Assembly (NCBI GenBank): GCA_964405735.1
Contig: CAYOPD010000007.1
Span: 1-64,000 of the forward strand
Direction of reading: 5' to 3'
DNA: 64,000 bases
Source: JADJLQ01 sp964405735
GTDB taxonomy: Bacteria; Bacteroidota; Bacteroidia; Chitinophagales; Saprospiraceae
In this document: positions 18,097 through 26,881 of the stretch, one piece after another
Numbering within the stretch: the first letter of the stretch is position 1
How the letters are laid out: every line of letters starts with the position of its first letter
Translations under genes and position numbers: made by a program
The notes under the pieces: model-generated
The model's database searches: none
The model's input: the letters and a program-made list of their open reading frames with translations, nothing else
What the model was told of the DNA's origin: nothing

Positions 18097-18166
18097 TAAG
18101 TTTTGGTTTTAATTGTAAAATTCGTTTTTTTCATGAAAGCCTGTGAAAAGTCATGGGCTTTTTTGA
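18097..18166 (+). ncRNA. Candidate small RNA of about 70 nt
   Basis: The predicted start is 7-8 bases after the -7 element. The transcript would end at a 10-bp hairpin (18137-18146 with 18151-18160, two G-U pairs, AAAG loop) followed by a T run at 18159-18164. Nothing on the + strand reads in from upstream, so the promoter and terminator seem to belong to each other. There is no recognisable RNA family and no convincing peptide. Confidence 0.45.
18137..18164 (+). terminator. Intrinsic terminator on the + strand
   Basis: Ten-base-pair stem with AAAG loop and a six-T tail. The T-tract is on the + strand only, so it does not serve the convergent coiled-coil gene that ends at 18249. Confidence 0.6.
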
Positions 18167-18248
18167 TTTTATAGCAATTTTATTGGGAAGAGCGGGCAAT
18201 CCTTCCTTCCCGGAGTTATTATCCGCCTTGATTATATCGATCACTCTT

Positions 18249-21200
18249 CTATTTTCCGGAATACAGCTGATCCTGCAGGGCTTTCAGTCTTTTCCACCTG
18301 CCTCGTGCAGCCAGTTTAGCCTGGACCGGCCAGTTGGTGGGATCCGCCAAATTAAATTTATTACCCGCCTGTTCCAGAATGAGCCTGATGGATTTTACTC
18401 TGGTGGCGGAGAGCGCCTGCCAGGTTTTAATACCCGATTTCCGGAGCAGGGCGGCAATTTTGGGACCGATGCCTTCGATAATTTTCAAATCATCCTGTTT
18501 GATTTTCCTGCCGAAAATGCCTGCTGCTGCTTCCAGGTCAGAAGGCTTCAGGGCAGGGAAGGACTTTGCTTTGGGTCTATTTTTCCGACCTCCAAACAAT
18601 TTTTCCTGTAATTTTTTCAGTTTTTTCCAATCCCCGGCAGCTGCGAGCCTGGCCTGATCCGGCCAGGTCCTTGGGTCTGCAAGGGTAAATTGTGTACCTC
18701 CCTTTTCCAGTATCCCCTGGATATCTTCGGCTTTCGTTTCTGACAAGGCTGACCAGGATTTTACCTGGTTGCGCCTTAATAAATTTGAAATTTTTGGACC
18801 AATGCCTTCGATGATTTTCAAATCATCCGGTTTTATCTTTTTCCCCATAATCAGGGATACGGCTTTCCAATCCACCGGAACCGGTTCGATCATGACCTCT
18901 TTGGTTCTGCCCCTTCTTTTATGGACTGGTGTTGGAGCTGGAACAATTGTGGGAGCAGGATTAGGGGTTGCCAGCTGGACATTCAGCAGATCCCTTTCAT
19001 GGGAAATGGCTTTGATTTCTTTATCAAACCGGGCCTGCAATTCGGTAACACGGTCTGCGTACTCTTTTTCCAGGTCATGAAGCCGTTTTTGCCAGGCACG
19101 CGACTCCTGGTTATATTTCAACTGATATTCCTTTGCTTTCAAAAGGTCTTCCTCCAAATGGGAGTTTTGTCGTTGGCTGTCCGCGAACTGCAACTGGACA
19201 ATGTTGAATTTATCGCTGAGTTCTTTAAATCGTTTTTCCGCCTCCCTGAGGGTTTCCCCGCCACGGTCACGCTCGGCAAGGGTCTCATTCAATTTATTTT
19301 GGGCGACGGCAAGTTCAGACTGGAGGTGGAGGAACTTTTCTTCCCATTCTCCAATTGAGGCCGCTTCGGTCTCCCTGACACGGATGTGTTCGTTCAGTTG
19401 GTCCTGGGTATGCTGGAGATCGACCCTGGCATCGTAATATTTCCTTTCCCATTCGGCAATGATGGCCTCCAGGGTGTTTTGATGCTTGAGGGATTGGGCG
19501 TGCTGTAATTGGGTGGCTTCAAGTGCATCCTGCAACTCTTTGAATCTCGTCTCCCAGGTATTCAGGGAGCTGGCCTGGTTATTACTGGTCTGCAGGCTCG
19601 ACGAAAGCTGTTGTTCGGTTTGATGCAACTCTTTTTGTATCGAATGATATTTCTTTTCCCATTCTGAAATCAGGGTTTCCAGCACACTTTGATTCGTCTT
19701 GTTTTCTGCCAATTGATTACGGGCATCATCCAATGCCTGCTGGGTTAAATTCAACCTTTGTTCCCAGTCTCCGGTTTGTGAGGCCTGGTCATGATATTGA
19801 CGCCTGGACTGGATCAGATCCTGTTGGCTCAGCTCCAGTTTTTGCTGGAGTTCTTTCATCAGCTGTTGTTGCTGCTGGATGGTTTCTTCATTGGCCTCCA
19901 GTTGCAACTGGCTTGCTTTCAATTGTTGTTGAAACTCTTCTTTCCGGGCATCGTTCTCTTCGCGGGAAGTCTTCCACTCAGCGAGGAGCTGCTCTTTTTG
20001 AGCAAGGGCCTGGAGGGCCAGGTTTAATTCAGCATTCGTCGATTCATAGGCTTTTTCAAAATCCTGTCCACGCTGTAGTTTTTCGAGGAAATCCTTCTGC
20101 CGGTTAGTCCATTCGGCTTCCTCATCCTGACGGTCCCTGGCTTTGGTGCGCAGTTGCTCCAGTTCAGATTCCAGTTCGGCGATGCGGCTGACCTGGATTT
20201 CTTTTTCCTTGAGAAGGCTTGCATGGGCCGCGCTTATATGTTCTGCATCCATGGCTGCTTCTTTCCAGCGGGCTTCCCATTCACTGGCTTTGCGGTTGGA
20301 TTCAAGCAAGGCCTTTTCAAGGTCTGCTGTTTTTTGGGATTGTTGGGCCAACTTGTTATTTTCTGATTTCTGGGAGTTGAGTTCCTGCTCCAGTTGATGA
20401 TTCTGAAGCTGGTATTCCTGGAGACGACGGCCCGTATTTTGTTCTTCGTTGCGAATGCCGGCCAATTCTGTTTGAAGATCATTTATTTCCTGGAGAAGTT
20501 TTTCCGTTTCCTCTGGCCTGGAAGGAACACCCGTAGCCGCAGCTAGTTGTTGGGCCAATTGACCCAATTCCTGGTCTTTATTTGCGATCAGTTCCTGGTA
20601 CTGATGGGTTGTTTCACTGGTTTTTTGATTGGCATCGCTTAGCGCGGCAGAAAGCTCCTGGATTTGTTTATCCCTCGTATCCAATTCAACCCGAAGCATC
20701 TGAATGGTATCCTCCTGGATTTTTTTATCAGTGGCTTGCTGGTTTAGCCGGCTGGCAAGCTGGTTTATTTCATCCTCAAGCCGGTCTGTTGCAGATACTG
20801 CCTGGGACAAGTCGGTTTGAGCCTGCTTCCATCGTGCCTGTCCTTCATCTGCCTGTTTTAAGGCAAGTTGCAGCTGGTTTTCGAGAGAGGATAAGGAGGA
20901 AAGAAGTCCTTTACGCTCAGCGGCAAGGGCATTGCTTTTATCTTCCGCTACTTTAAGGCTTTCTTCATACCGGGTTTGTATGGTTCTCAATTCAGCCGGA
21001 GGGATGTACTCCTGGAAATTGTTTGAAAGGGCGTTCATTTCATTCTGCAGGGAGGAGAGGCTGTGTTGATAACCTGCCCGTTCAGCAGCCCACTGGTCCT
21101 GGTTGGCTTTTGCCAGCCGGACTTCATCATCCTGTATTTTGATTCTATCCCTTAGGGAGCGGATTTGCTCTTCATATTCCTTTTTGTCGACGGAATCATT

Positions 21201-21302
21201 TTTTTGACCAAACCAGCGGTTCCACAAATACCCAAGGAGCCAGGCTATGCCCAAAGCCAGGAGAATCTCCCCGGTATGGGTCAAACAGGTCGTCCAAAAC
21301 AT
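18249..21302 (-). CDS. Membrane-anchored coiled-coil protein with two C-terminal helix-hairpin-helix repeats
   Basis: A 1017-residue protein. One N-terminal membrane helix (about residues 10-29) is followed by roughly 750 residues of Gln/Glu/Leu-rich coiled coil. A short basic proline-containing linker leads to two near-identical units of about 100 residues, each containing LKIIEGIGPKI then W-x-A-L-S and LADP-x-x-WP. The GIGPK core is a helix-hairpin-helix, as in COG3743-type domains that often accompany nucleic-acid binding. The pairing of a long rod and DNA-binding-like tips suggests a structural role. It follows the OmpA-like gene by 12 bases, so the two form an operon. Confidence 0.8.
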   Translation of the reverse strand: MFWTTCLTHTGEILLALGIAWLLGYLWNRWFGQKNDSVDKKEYEEQIRSLRDRIKIQDDEVRLAKANQDQWAAERAGYQHSLSSLQNEMNALSNNFQEYIPPAELRTIQTRYEESLKVAEDKSNALAAERKGLLSSLSSLENQLQLALKQADEGQARWKQAQTDLSQAVSATDRLEDEINQLASRLNQQATDKKIQEDTIQMLRVELDTRDKQIQELSAALSDANQKTSETTHQYQELIANKDQELGQLAQQLAAATGVPSRPEETEKLLQEINDLQTELAGIRNEEQNTGRRLQEYQLQNHQLEQELNSQKSENNKLAQQSQKTADLEKALLESNRKASEWEARWKEAAMDAEHISAAHASLLKEKEIQVSRIAELESELEQLRTKARDRQDEEAEWTNRQKDFLEKLQRGQDFEKAYESTNAELNLALQALAQKEQLLAEWKTSREENDARKEEFQQQLKASQLQLEANEETIQQQQQLMKELQQKLELSQQDLIQSRRQYHDQASQTGDWEQRLNLTQQALDDARNQLAENKTNQSVLETLISEWEKKYHSIQKELHQTEQQLSSSLQTSNNQASSLNTWETRFKELQDALEATQLQHAQSLKHQNTLEAIIAEWERKYYDARVDLQHTQDQLNEHIRVRETEAASIGEWEEKFLHLQSELAVAQNKLNETLAERDRGGETLREAEKRFKELSDKFNIVQLQFADSQRQNSHLEEDLLKAKEYQLKYNQESRAWQKRLHDLEKEYADRVTELQARFDKEIKAISHERDLLNVQLATPNPAPTIVPAPTPVHKRRGRTKEVMIEPVPVDWKAVSLIMGKKIKPDDLKIIEGIGPKISNLLRRNQVKSWSALSETKAEDIQGILEKGGTQFTLADPRTWPDQARLAAAGDWKKLKKLQEKLFGGRKNRPKAKSFPALKPSDLEAAAGIFGRKIKQDDLKIIEGIGPKIAALLRKSGIKTWQALSATRVKSIRLILEQAGNKFNLADPTNWPVQAKLAARGRWKRLKALQDQLYSGK

Positions 21303-21314
21303 ATGCGGTAAGTT

Positions 21315-22121
21315 TTAAAGTTTCTGAATTATTTCAATTTCGGTCCGTCGGTTCATCCGGCGGCCTTCGTCAGTGGAGTTGCTGGCGATCGGTTCCGATT
21401 CCCCTTTGGAATAGATCCTGATGCGGGAGGCATCGATGCCTTTTCCTACCAGGTAGTTTTTAATGCTTCTTGCCCTGGCCAAGCCCAACCGGATATTTTC
21501 TTTTACCGGTCCGGTATCGTCAGTATGCCCGGTGATTTCAAATACCGATCGTTCGTTCCGGTGTGTATTCGCCAGTCCGCTAAGGTAGTTTTCAATTTCA
21601 GTGTCCCGGATCCGCTGATTGGAGTTGGTCTGGAAATAGATCAGGGTTTTCCCTCCGGTTTCAATAATTTTGCCTGGCGCGGGGTGTATATTCCACGAAG
21701 CGGCCTTGAAAGGGTAGAGGTCCATGCCTTCACGCTTGTCGATCCTGAGGCTGGTCAGGGTGATCCTGGATCTGATGGAGTCCGGAAAAAGATGGCTTAG
21801 CGCGGAAGCCCTGGCCAGTCCCAGGTTTGCGAATCCGGTTGGATTGGGTTCTTCATCCAGAAAATGTCCTTCAATTTCCAGCTCCTGGTTCGGGGCCATT
21901 GCGTGGATCAGGGAATCCCTGAATGCCGGCCAACCATCCTGGATCAGGACCATACTGTCACCGTGATTAAAGAGGAGGACTCCTTGCTCCTGAGGAGGGA
22001 CGGTGATCACAGGCACCTCCTTCCGGGCGCAGAGGCAAGTGGTACAGATTTTACAGGTGTACCACCACCACCAGAAGGCCAGCCAAATGAGCATTGCCAG
22101 CAGGAGTAATGTTTTTCGCAT
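21315..22121 (-). CDS. OmpA-family protein with degenerate tandem OmpA domain and a cysteine cluster
   Basis: A 268-residue protein. An N-terminal hydrophobic helix ending in four tryptophans is followed by four closely spaced cysteines (residues 23, 26, 29 and 31). The C-terminal half is a clear OmpA peptidoglycan-binding domain: EITGHTDDTGPVKENIRLGLARARS, with the meso-DAP-contacting Asp and Arg, and NRRTEIEI. The N-terminal half (EIEGHFLDEEPNPTGFANLGLARASAL) looks like a worn OmpA-like repeat. It probably ties the envelope to the adjacent coiled-coil protein. Confidence 0.86.
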   Translation of the reverse strand: MRKTLLLLAMLIWLAFWWWWYTCKICTTCLCARKEVPVITVPPQEQGVLLFNHGDSMVLIQDGWPAFRDSLIHAMAPNQELEIEGHFLDEEPNPTGFANLGLARASALSHLFPDSIRSRITLTSLRIDKREGMDLYPFKAASWNIHPAPGKIIETGGKTLIYFQTNSNQRIRDTEIENYLSGLANTHRNERSVFEITGHTDDTGPVKENIRLGLARARSIKNYLVGKGIDASRIRIYSKGESEPIASNSTDEGRRMNRRTEIEIIQKL

Positions 22122-22199
22122 GATATCCTTAAAACTTCATCAAATTTTTAATTATAAACTAATATCAGGAGAATTTGTTAATATTTTCCAATTAAAGTC

Positions 22200-23531
22200 A
22201 TGCAAGGCTATTCCACTTCGATATTCTGGTATAGAAGAGACCTGAGGCTGGATGACAATCACGCCCTCTATGAAGCGCTGCGCCAAAGCCGCCAGGTAAT
22301 GCTTGTTTTTATTTTTGATACCCATATTCTCAAGGACATCCGGGATCCTCAGGATAAAAGAGTACAATTTATATACCAAGAACTCAACCTGATCTGTAAA
22401 AAGCTCGACAAACTGGGTTGTTCGGTTCATTTGTATTACGGCGAACCGGTAAAAATCATTGAGAAAATCTTCAGGCAGTTCAAGGCAGATGCCCTCTTTG
22501 CCAATGAAGACTATGAACCTTATGGCCGCTCGAGAGACCGCGCCGTGGCAGCCTTGTTGTCCGAAAAAAAGGTTCCGTTTCATCTTTTCCAGGACCACGT
22601 GATCTGCAGGCCGGATGAAGTGCTTAAAAACGACGGCAAACCTTATACCATTTATACGCCTTACATGAAGAAATGGAAGGAAGTGGCAGGAAAAAAAACG
22701 ATATCCTTATTCCCAAGCGAAAAAGCACTTAAAAAATGTGCACCGGAAATTTCAACCCGTCCTTTGTCCCTGGAAGCTATCGGATTCCGGCGCGTCGAAT
22801 GTTCCTATCCCGGCCGCCAGGTTGCCGGAGACCTGCTCCGGTCTTATGGAAAGACCAGGGACCGGATTTCGGATGAAGCAGGTACCAGCCACTTGGGCAT
22901 GCACCTGAGGTTTGGGACCATCAGCATACGGGGATTGTATCTAAAAGCCATGAGTTTCAATTCAGAGGTATTTATCAACGAGTTGATTTGGAGGGAATTT
23001 TTTATTCAGATTCTTTATCATTTCCCTCAGGTGGTCCATGCTTCCTTTAAGCCTCAGTATGATGGATTGCCCTGGCGCAATGATCCTGGTGAATTTAATG
23101 CCTGGTGCCAGGGCCGAACCGGATATGCCCTGGTCGATGCCGGGATGAAACAATTGAATAAAACGGGTCAGATGCACAACCGGGTCAGGATGCTGGTGGC
23201 CAGTTTTCTCTGTAAACATTTGTTGATCGACTGGCGCTGGGGAGAGGCTTATTTTGCTGAAAAATTGCTGGATTACGAACTGGCATCCAATAACGGCAAT
23301 TGGCAATGGGCAGCAGGTACCGGCTGTGATGCCGCCCCTTACTTCAGAATATTTAATCCGGAAGAACAGCGGAAAAAATTCGATCCTCATTCCGCTTATA
23401 TCCTGAAGTGGGCACCGGAATACGGAGAAATCCATGTTCCGATACCGATCGTGGAACACCGGTTTGCCAGGGAAAGGGCCCTTTCCGCCTATAAAAAAAC
23501 ACTGGACGAAGCCAGGCAAGGGCTAAAATAA
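22200..23531 (+). CDS. phr: Deoxyribodipyrimidine photolyase (class I CPD-type)
   Basis: Light-driven flavoprotein repairing cyclobutane pyrimidine dimers. The N-terminal antenna domain starts IFWYRRDLRLDDNHAL. The FAD domain carries TSHLGMHLRFGTIS, the GYALVDAGMKQLNKTGQMHNRVRM block, and NNGNWQWAAGTGCDAAPYFRIFNP, which includes the Asn near FAD N5 and the conserved electron-transfer tryptophan. The 443-residue length is standard. It is divergent from the OmpA-like gene with a 78-base AT-rich gap. Confidence 0.96.
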   Translation: MQGYSTSIFWYRRDLRLDDNHALYEALRQSRQVMLVFIFDTHILKDIRDPQDKRVQFIYQELNLICKKLDKLGCSVHLYYGEPVKIIEKIFRQFKADALFANEDYEPYGRSRDRAVAALLSEKKVPFHLFQDHVICRPDEVLKNDGKPYTIYTPYMKKWKEVAGKKTISLFPSEKALKKCAPEISTRPLSLEAIGFRRVECSYPGRQVAGDLLRSYGKTRDRISDEAGTSHLGMHLRFGTISIRGLYLKAMSFNSEVFINELIWREFFIQILYHFPQVVHASFKPQYDGLPWRNDPGEFNAWCQGRTGYALVDAGMKQLNKTGQMHNRVRMLVASFLCKHLLIDWRWGEAYFAEKLLDYELASNNGNWQWAAGTGCDAAPYFRIFNPEEQRKKFDPHSAYILKWAPEYGEIHVPIPIVEHRFARERALSAYKKTLDEARQGLK

Positions 23532-23852
23532 CAAAGTGGCCACGCTCCTTGAGGTGACCACCTTGCTTGAACCAACTTATGTACCAAAATGCTTCTTTAC
23601 CATTCCCACTTGAGGGGAACCTGTTTATCTTTTTTTTCTTTTTCTCCGGGCTTCCACTCGTCAAAAAAGGATCTTTTAAAATCTTGTAGAGTATTTATTT
23701 TCTTATGGTGCCTTTGCATCTGTGTTACTATTTAACACCACCTTAACTGCGATTATTGCGGCTCGGTTACTTTTTTTTTAAAATTTTTTCAAGTCTTAAG
23801 CACCCCTTGGGGTCCAAAGGCCATTAAATGCAGATTTTCAAACAGTTAGATT
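23532..23852. other. Intergenic stretch, nothing recognised
   Basis: About 320 bases between the convergent photolyase and M16 genes. It holds T-rich runs at 23630-23650 and 23770-23790 and a short ACCCC-TT-GGGGT inverted repeat near 23802-23813. No credible gene or RNA fold was found. Confidence 0.5.
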
Positions 23853-23885
23853 GAAATCCACCATGCTAAATGGGTGATGGATTTC
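23853..23885. terminator. Convergent-gene hairpin
   Basis: Outer arms of 8 bp (23853-23860 with 23878-23885) plus an inner CCAT/ATGG pairing make a stable hairpin just past the 3' end of the M16 protease gene (23912, minus). There is no long T-tract. It probably ends transcripts from one or both sides. Confidence 0.5.
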
Positions 23886-23911
23886 TACCTTAATACACTT
23901 CCGGCGGGAGA

Positions 23912-26848
23912 TCAGTTGCTTTTCTGTTCAGGCTGCATGGTAATGGTTATTTTATTGCCCTCATTCAGGTATTGGTTCATGGCAGCACGGATCGCACCGG
24001 CATCCAGGGATTTGATCCTTTCTTCGAGGGTTTCCAGCAGTATGTTGGCCGGATTCACCCGGTATTGTTTTGATCCCTGCAGCTGGGTCATCCAGAACCT
24101 GTTTTCCTTCAATTGTTTGATCCTCGCCTGCCGCTGGGTTTCAGACACCTTCTGAATGTCTTTGTCCTCCGCCCCAATCTCTCTGGCCTTATTGAGTACA
24201 TCCTGTGCGGCCTGGATCAATTCCGCGGTCCGTGGCGGGTCACAATTAAAAGAGATGGTAATGGTGTATTTGGGGCTGGGTTCAAGTATGGAACCTCCAT
24301 TTACAGACACTCCATATACTCCCCCTTTGTCTTCCCGGAGCGCTTCACGAAGTTTAATGCGTAGAATGTCCAGGGTTGAAGTGAGTTTGTACCTGTTGAG
24401 GTCGTTCCATTCGAAGTCCCCATGATAGGTGATGTCTACAAAGGTCTTGGGGGCCTCTCCTTTGGAAAAGGACTTGGTCACTACACCGGACGGCTTGAGG
24501 ATTTTCAGGTCTTTCCAGTTTTCCTTGCGATTCTGGGAAGGCAGGTTGCCAAGGTATTCCCGGGCAAGCATCCGTAAGTGGTTTTCGTCAAAATTGCCAA
24601 CAAACAGGAAGGTAAAATCACTGGCATCCGAGAACCGGTCCTGGTAAATGCGGAAAGCATTCTCAAAATTCAGTTTTTCCAGCATTTCCACGGTTGGGAA
24701 TTGCTGGCGGGGATGATTTTGTGTTTTGATCCTGTTGCTTTCAATCATAAAATAAAACTGGGGGTTGGCTTCAATATTTTTGAGGAATGCCTTCTGTTTA
24801 TCAATAAAGGTTTTGAAAGCTTCCAGGTCTTTTCGCGGCTCTGTGAAGTACAGGTAGATGAGCTGAAACATCAGTTCAAGGTCTTCCGGAGAGGCGTCTC
24901 CGTTCAAGCCCTCATACAATTCGCGGATGTAGGGTGAAACGCTTACCATTTTCCCGGTTAGCCTTTTTTGCAGTTGGACCTGGTCCAGTTTTCCGAGGCC
25001 GGAATTGTTGATCAGTTCGGAGGCCAGGCTCGCGTCCACGTCCTCCTCATCCTTGTAAAGGGAAGTGCCACCAGGGCTGTATGCCGCCATGAGAATTTCA
25101 TCGTTTTTAAAATCCGTCTTTTTCAGCAGGACGGTGACCCCGTTTTTCAGGACAAACTCAGCAGTGCCCAGTTTTTCATCTTTTTTTTCCGAAAGGATAT
25201 CCACCGCAGTGAAGTCCCTGCTGATGAGGGGCTCGTCACTCACCTGGTCTTCATAAGGGGCTATGTCCATGGCTTTAACCTCGGATGCCATTTTGAGGAT
25301 GGTCTCTTCAGCAGGGTAGGAGAGACCTGGTTTGTCCGGGCCGGTGATGATGATCACCCGGCCTTCATCCCGGATCCATTTTTTGGGTAATAGATTTATC
25401 TCCAGCAAGTCAATCGTTGGCAATAGTCTTTTAGCCAGTTCGAGCTCCTGTTCCGGACTGAGCAGGATATGGCCTTCCAGGAAATGACCGACCAGTGCTG
25501 AAGCGATGGCACCGGATTCCGTTTTGTCTTTTTCTTTCACCGCGGACTCCAGGCGCCGCATGAGGTCCAGCTTTTGCCTTTCAAATTCGGTGGCCGTGAA
25601 GCCATGCCTGTAAGCCCTTTCATTTTCAACCATGACAGCCTGGAGGCCAGTAAGGGCCTGGCCTTCCGGTGTACTGACCGAGGAGGAATAGGCATTGAGG
25701 TTGGCCAGAAAATCACCATATCCGGAGCCGGCATAATTGAAGGGTGGGTTTGGCTTTTGAGCGAGTTCATCCAGCCGCACACCAAGCATGCCATTGTATA
25801 AATTGGCCAGCAGGCCGTTCCGGTAATCCTGTATGGATTCAGGCTTTTTACTGGTATGCTTGTAATAGACCTGGGCCTGGGTGAAGGCGGCTTCCTTGTC
25901 GGTGGCTACGATTACTTTGGTTTCCGGGTGCATGGGCACATCGATGTGTTCTCTTTTACGGGCACTTGACGGTGAGGCTGGTATTTTGGAAAATCGGCCT
26001 TTAAGTTCGGCTTCCATTTTATCAGGGTCCAGGTCGCCGATGGCCATTACAGCCATAAGTTCTGGGCGGTACCAATCTTTATAAAACCGCTTCACGGTCT
26101 CATAGGGTGCTTTTTCTATGATCTCCGGTTTGCCAATGGGCAGGCGGTTGGCATATTGGGACTGGTAGAGGATCACCGGCAATACCTTTTGCATGATCCT
26201 TTGTTCACCACTCAGGTTGGTACGCCATTCCGAAACCACTACCCCGCGCTCTTTGTCGATTTCCACGGGGTCAAAGGCGACTCCGCTGGCCCAGTCTTCT
26301 ATGACCAGGAGCCCTTTTTGCAGTTTATCAACTTCATCCGAACGGGCCTGGAGCATATACACCGTCTCATCAAAGCTGGTATAGGCATTAAGGTCGGGGC
26401 CAAAGCGGGTGCCTACCGATTCCAGGTAGTCCACCAGCTCCTGCTTTTTAAAGTTCTTGCTGCCATTAAAGGCCATATGTTCAACGAAATGAGCCAATCC
26501 CAATTGATCTTCATCTTCCAGAATAGACCCGGCTTTGACGGCAAGCCTCAATTCCACCCTTTGTTCGGGTTTTGCATTTTTCTTTATATAATATGACATG
26601 CCGTTTGGCAGCACCCCAATCCGTACAGAAGGGTCCATAGGGATTTTCGTGCTCAGATCAATTCCAACTTCGGAGGTTACCGGCGGAACGGGTGTAATCG
26701 GCTTGGCGGGAGCGGACGCAGGCTGGCTGACCGGCGGGGTCGCTGGCTGGGAAGCCGGTGCGGTGCCAACCCTGGCCGCGGTTTTGGGCTGACAGGCAAT
26801 AATCAGAATGAAAAAGCCTGACAAAAGGAGGCTTGTGATGGTTTTCAT
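23912..26848 (-). CDS. M16 family (insulinase/pitrilysin-like) metalloprotease lipoprotein
   Basis: A 978-residue exported zinc protease. The signal peptide ends at Cys19 (LIIAC), so it is a lipoprotein, followed by a Pro/Ala/Ser-rich linker (residues 28-56). The inverted zinc motif HFVEH is at residues 120-124, with the third ligand Glu expected about 75 residues on in the EIDKERGVVVSEW block. The second half is the usual inactive M16 domain (LKNGVTVLLKKTDFKNDEI). It probably degrades or imports peptides at the envelope. It sits 33 bases downstream of ffh. Confidence 0.94.
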   Translation of the reverse strand: MKTITSLLLSGFFILIIACQPKTAARVGTAPASQPATPPVSQPASAPAKPITPVPPVTSEVGIDLSTKIPMDPSVRIGVLPNGMSYYIKKNAKPEQRVELRLAVKAGSILEDEDQLGLAHFVEHMAFNGSKNFKKQELVDYLESVGTRFGPDLNAYTSFDETVYMLQARSDEVDKLQKGLLVIEDWASGVAFDPVEIDKERGVVVSEWRTNLSGEQRIMQKVLPVILYQSQYANRLPIGKPEIIEKAPYETVKRFYKDWYRPELMAVMAIGDLDPDKMEAELKGRFSKIPASPSSARKREHIDVPMHPETKVIVATDKEAAFTQAQVYYKHTSKKPESIQDYRNGLLANLYNGMLGVRLDELAQKPNPPFNYAGSGYGDFLANLNAYSSSVSTPEGQALTGLQAVMVENERAYRHGFTATEFERQKLDLMRRLESAVKEKDKTESGAIASALVGHFLEGHILLSPEQELELAKRLLPTIDLLEINLLPKKWIRDEGRVIIITGPDKPGLSYPAEETILKMASEVKAMDIAPYEDQVSDEPLISRDFTAVDILSEKKDEKLGTAEFVLKNGVTVLLKKTDFKNDEILMAAYSPGGTSLYKDEEDVDASLASELINNSGLGKLDQVQLQKRLTGKMVSVSPYIRELYEGLNGDASPEDLELMFQLIYLYFTEPRKDLEAFKTFIDKQKAFLKNIEANPQFYFMIESNRIKTQNHPRQQFPTVEMLEKLNFENAFRIYQDRFSDASDFTFLFVGNFDENHLRMLAREYLGNLPSQNRKENWKDLKILKPSGVVTKSFSKGEAPKTFVDITYHGDFEWNDLNRYKLTSTLDILRIKLREALREDKGGVYGVSVNGGSILEPSPKYTITISFNCDPPRTAELIQAAQDVLNKAREIGAEDKDIQKVSETQRQARIKQLKENRFWMTQLQGSKQYRVNPANILLETLEERIKSLDAGAIRAAMNQYLNEGNKITITMQPEQKSN

Positions 26849-26881
26849 AGTCTGGAATTTATATTATAGAAAGAACTTCGC

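Noticed and set aside
23353..23664. 103-codon minus-strand frame past the photolyase gene
   Set aside because: Mostly antisense to the photolyase 3' end; the remaining part is low-complexity and shows no family.
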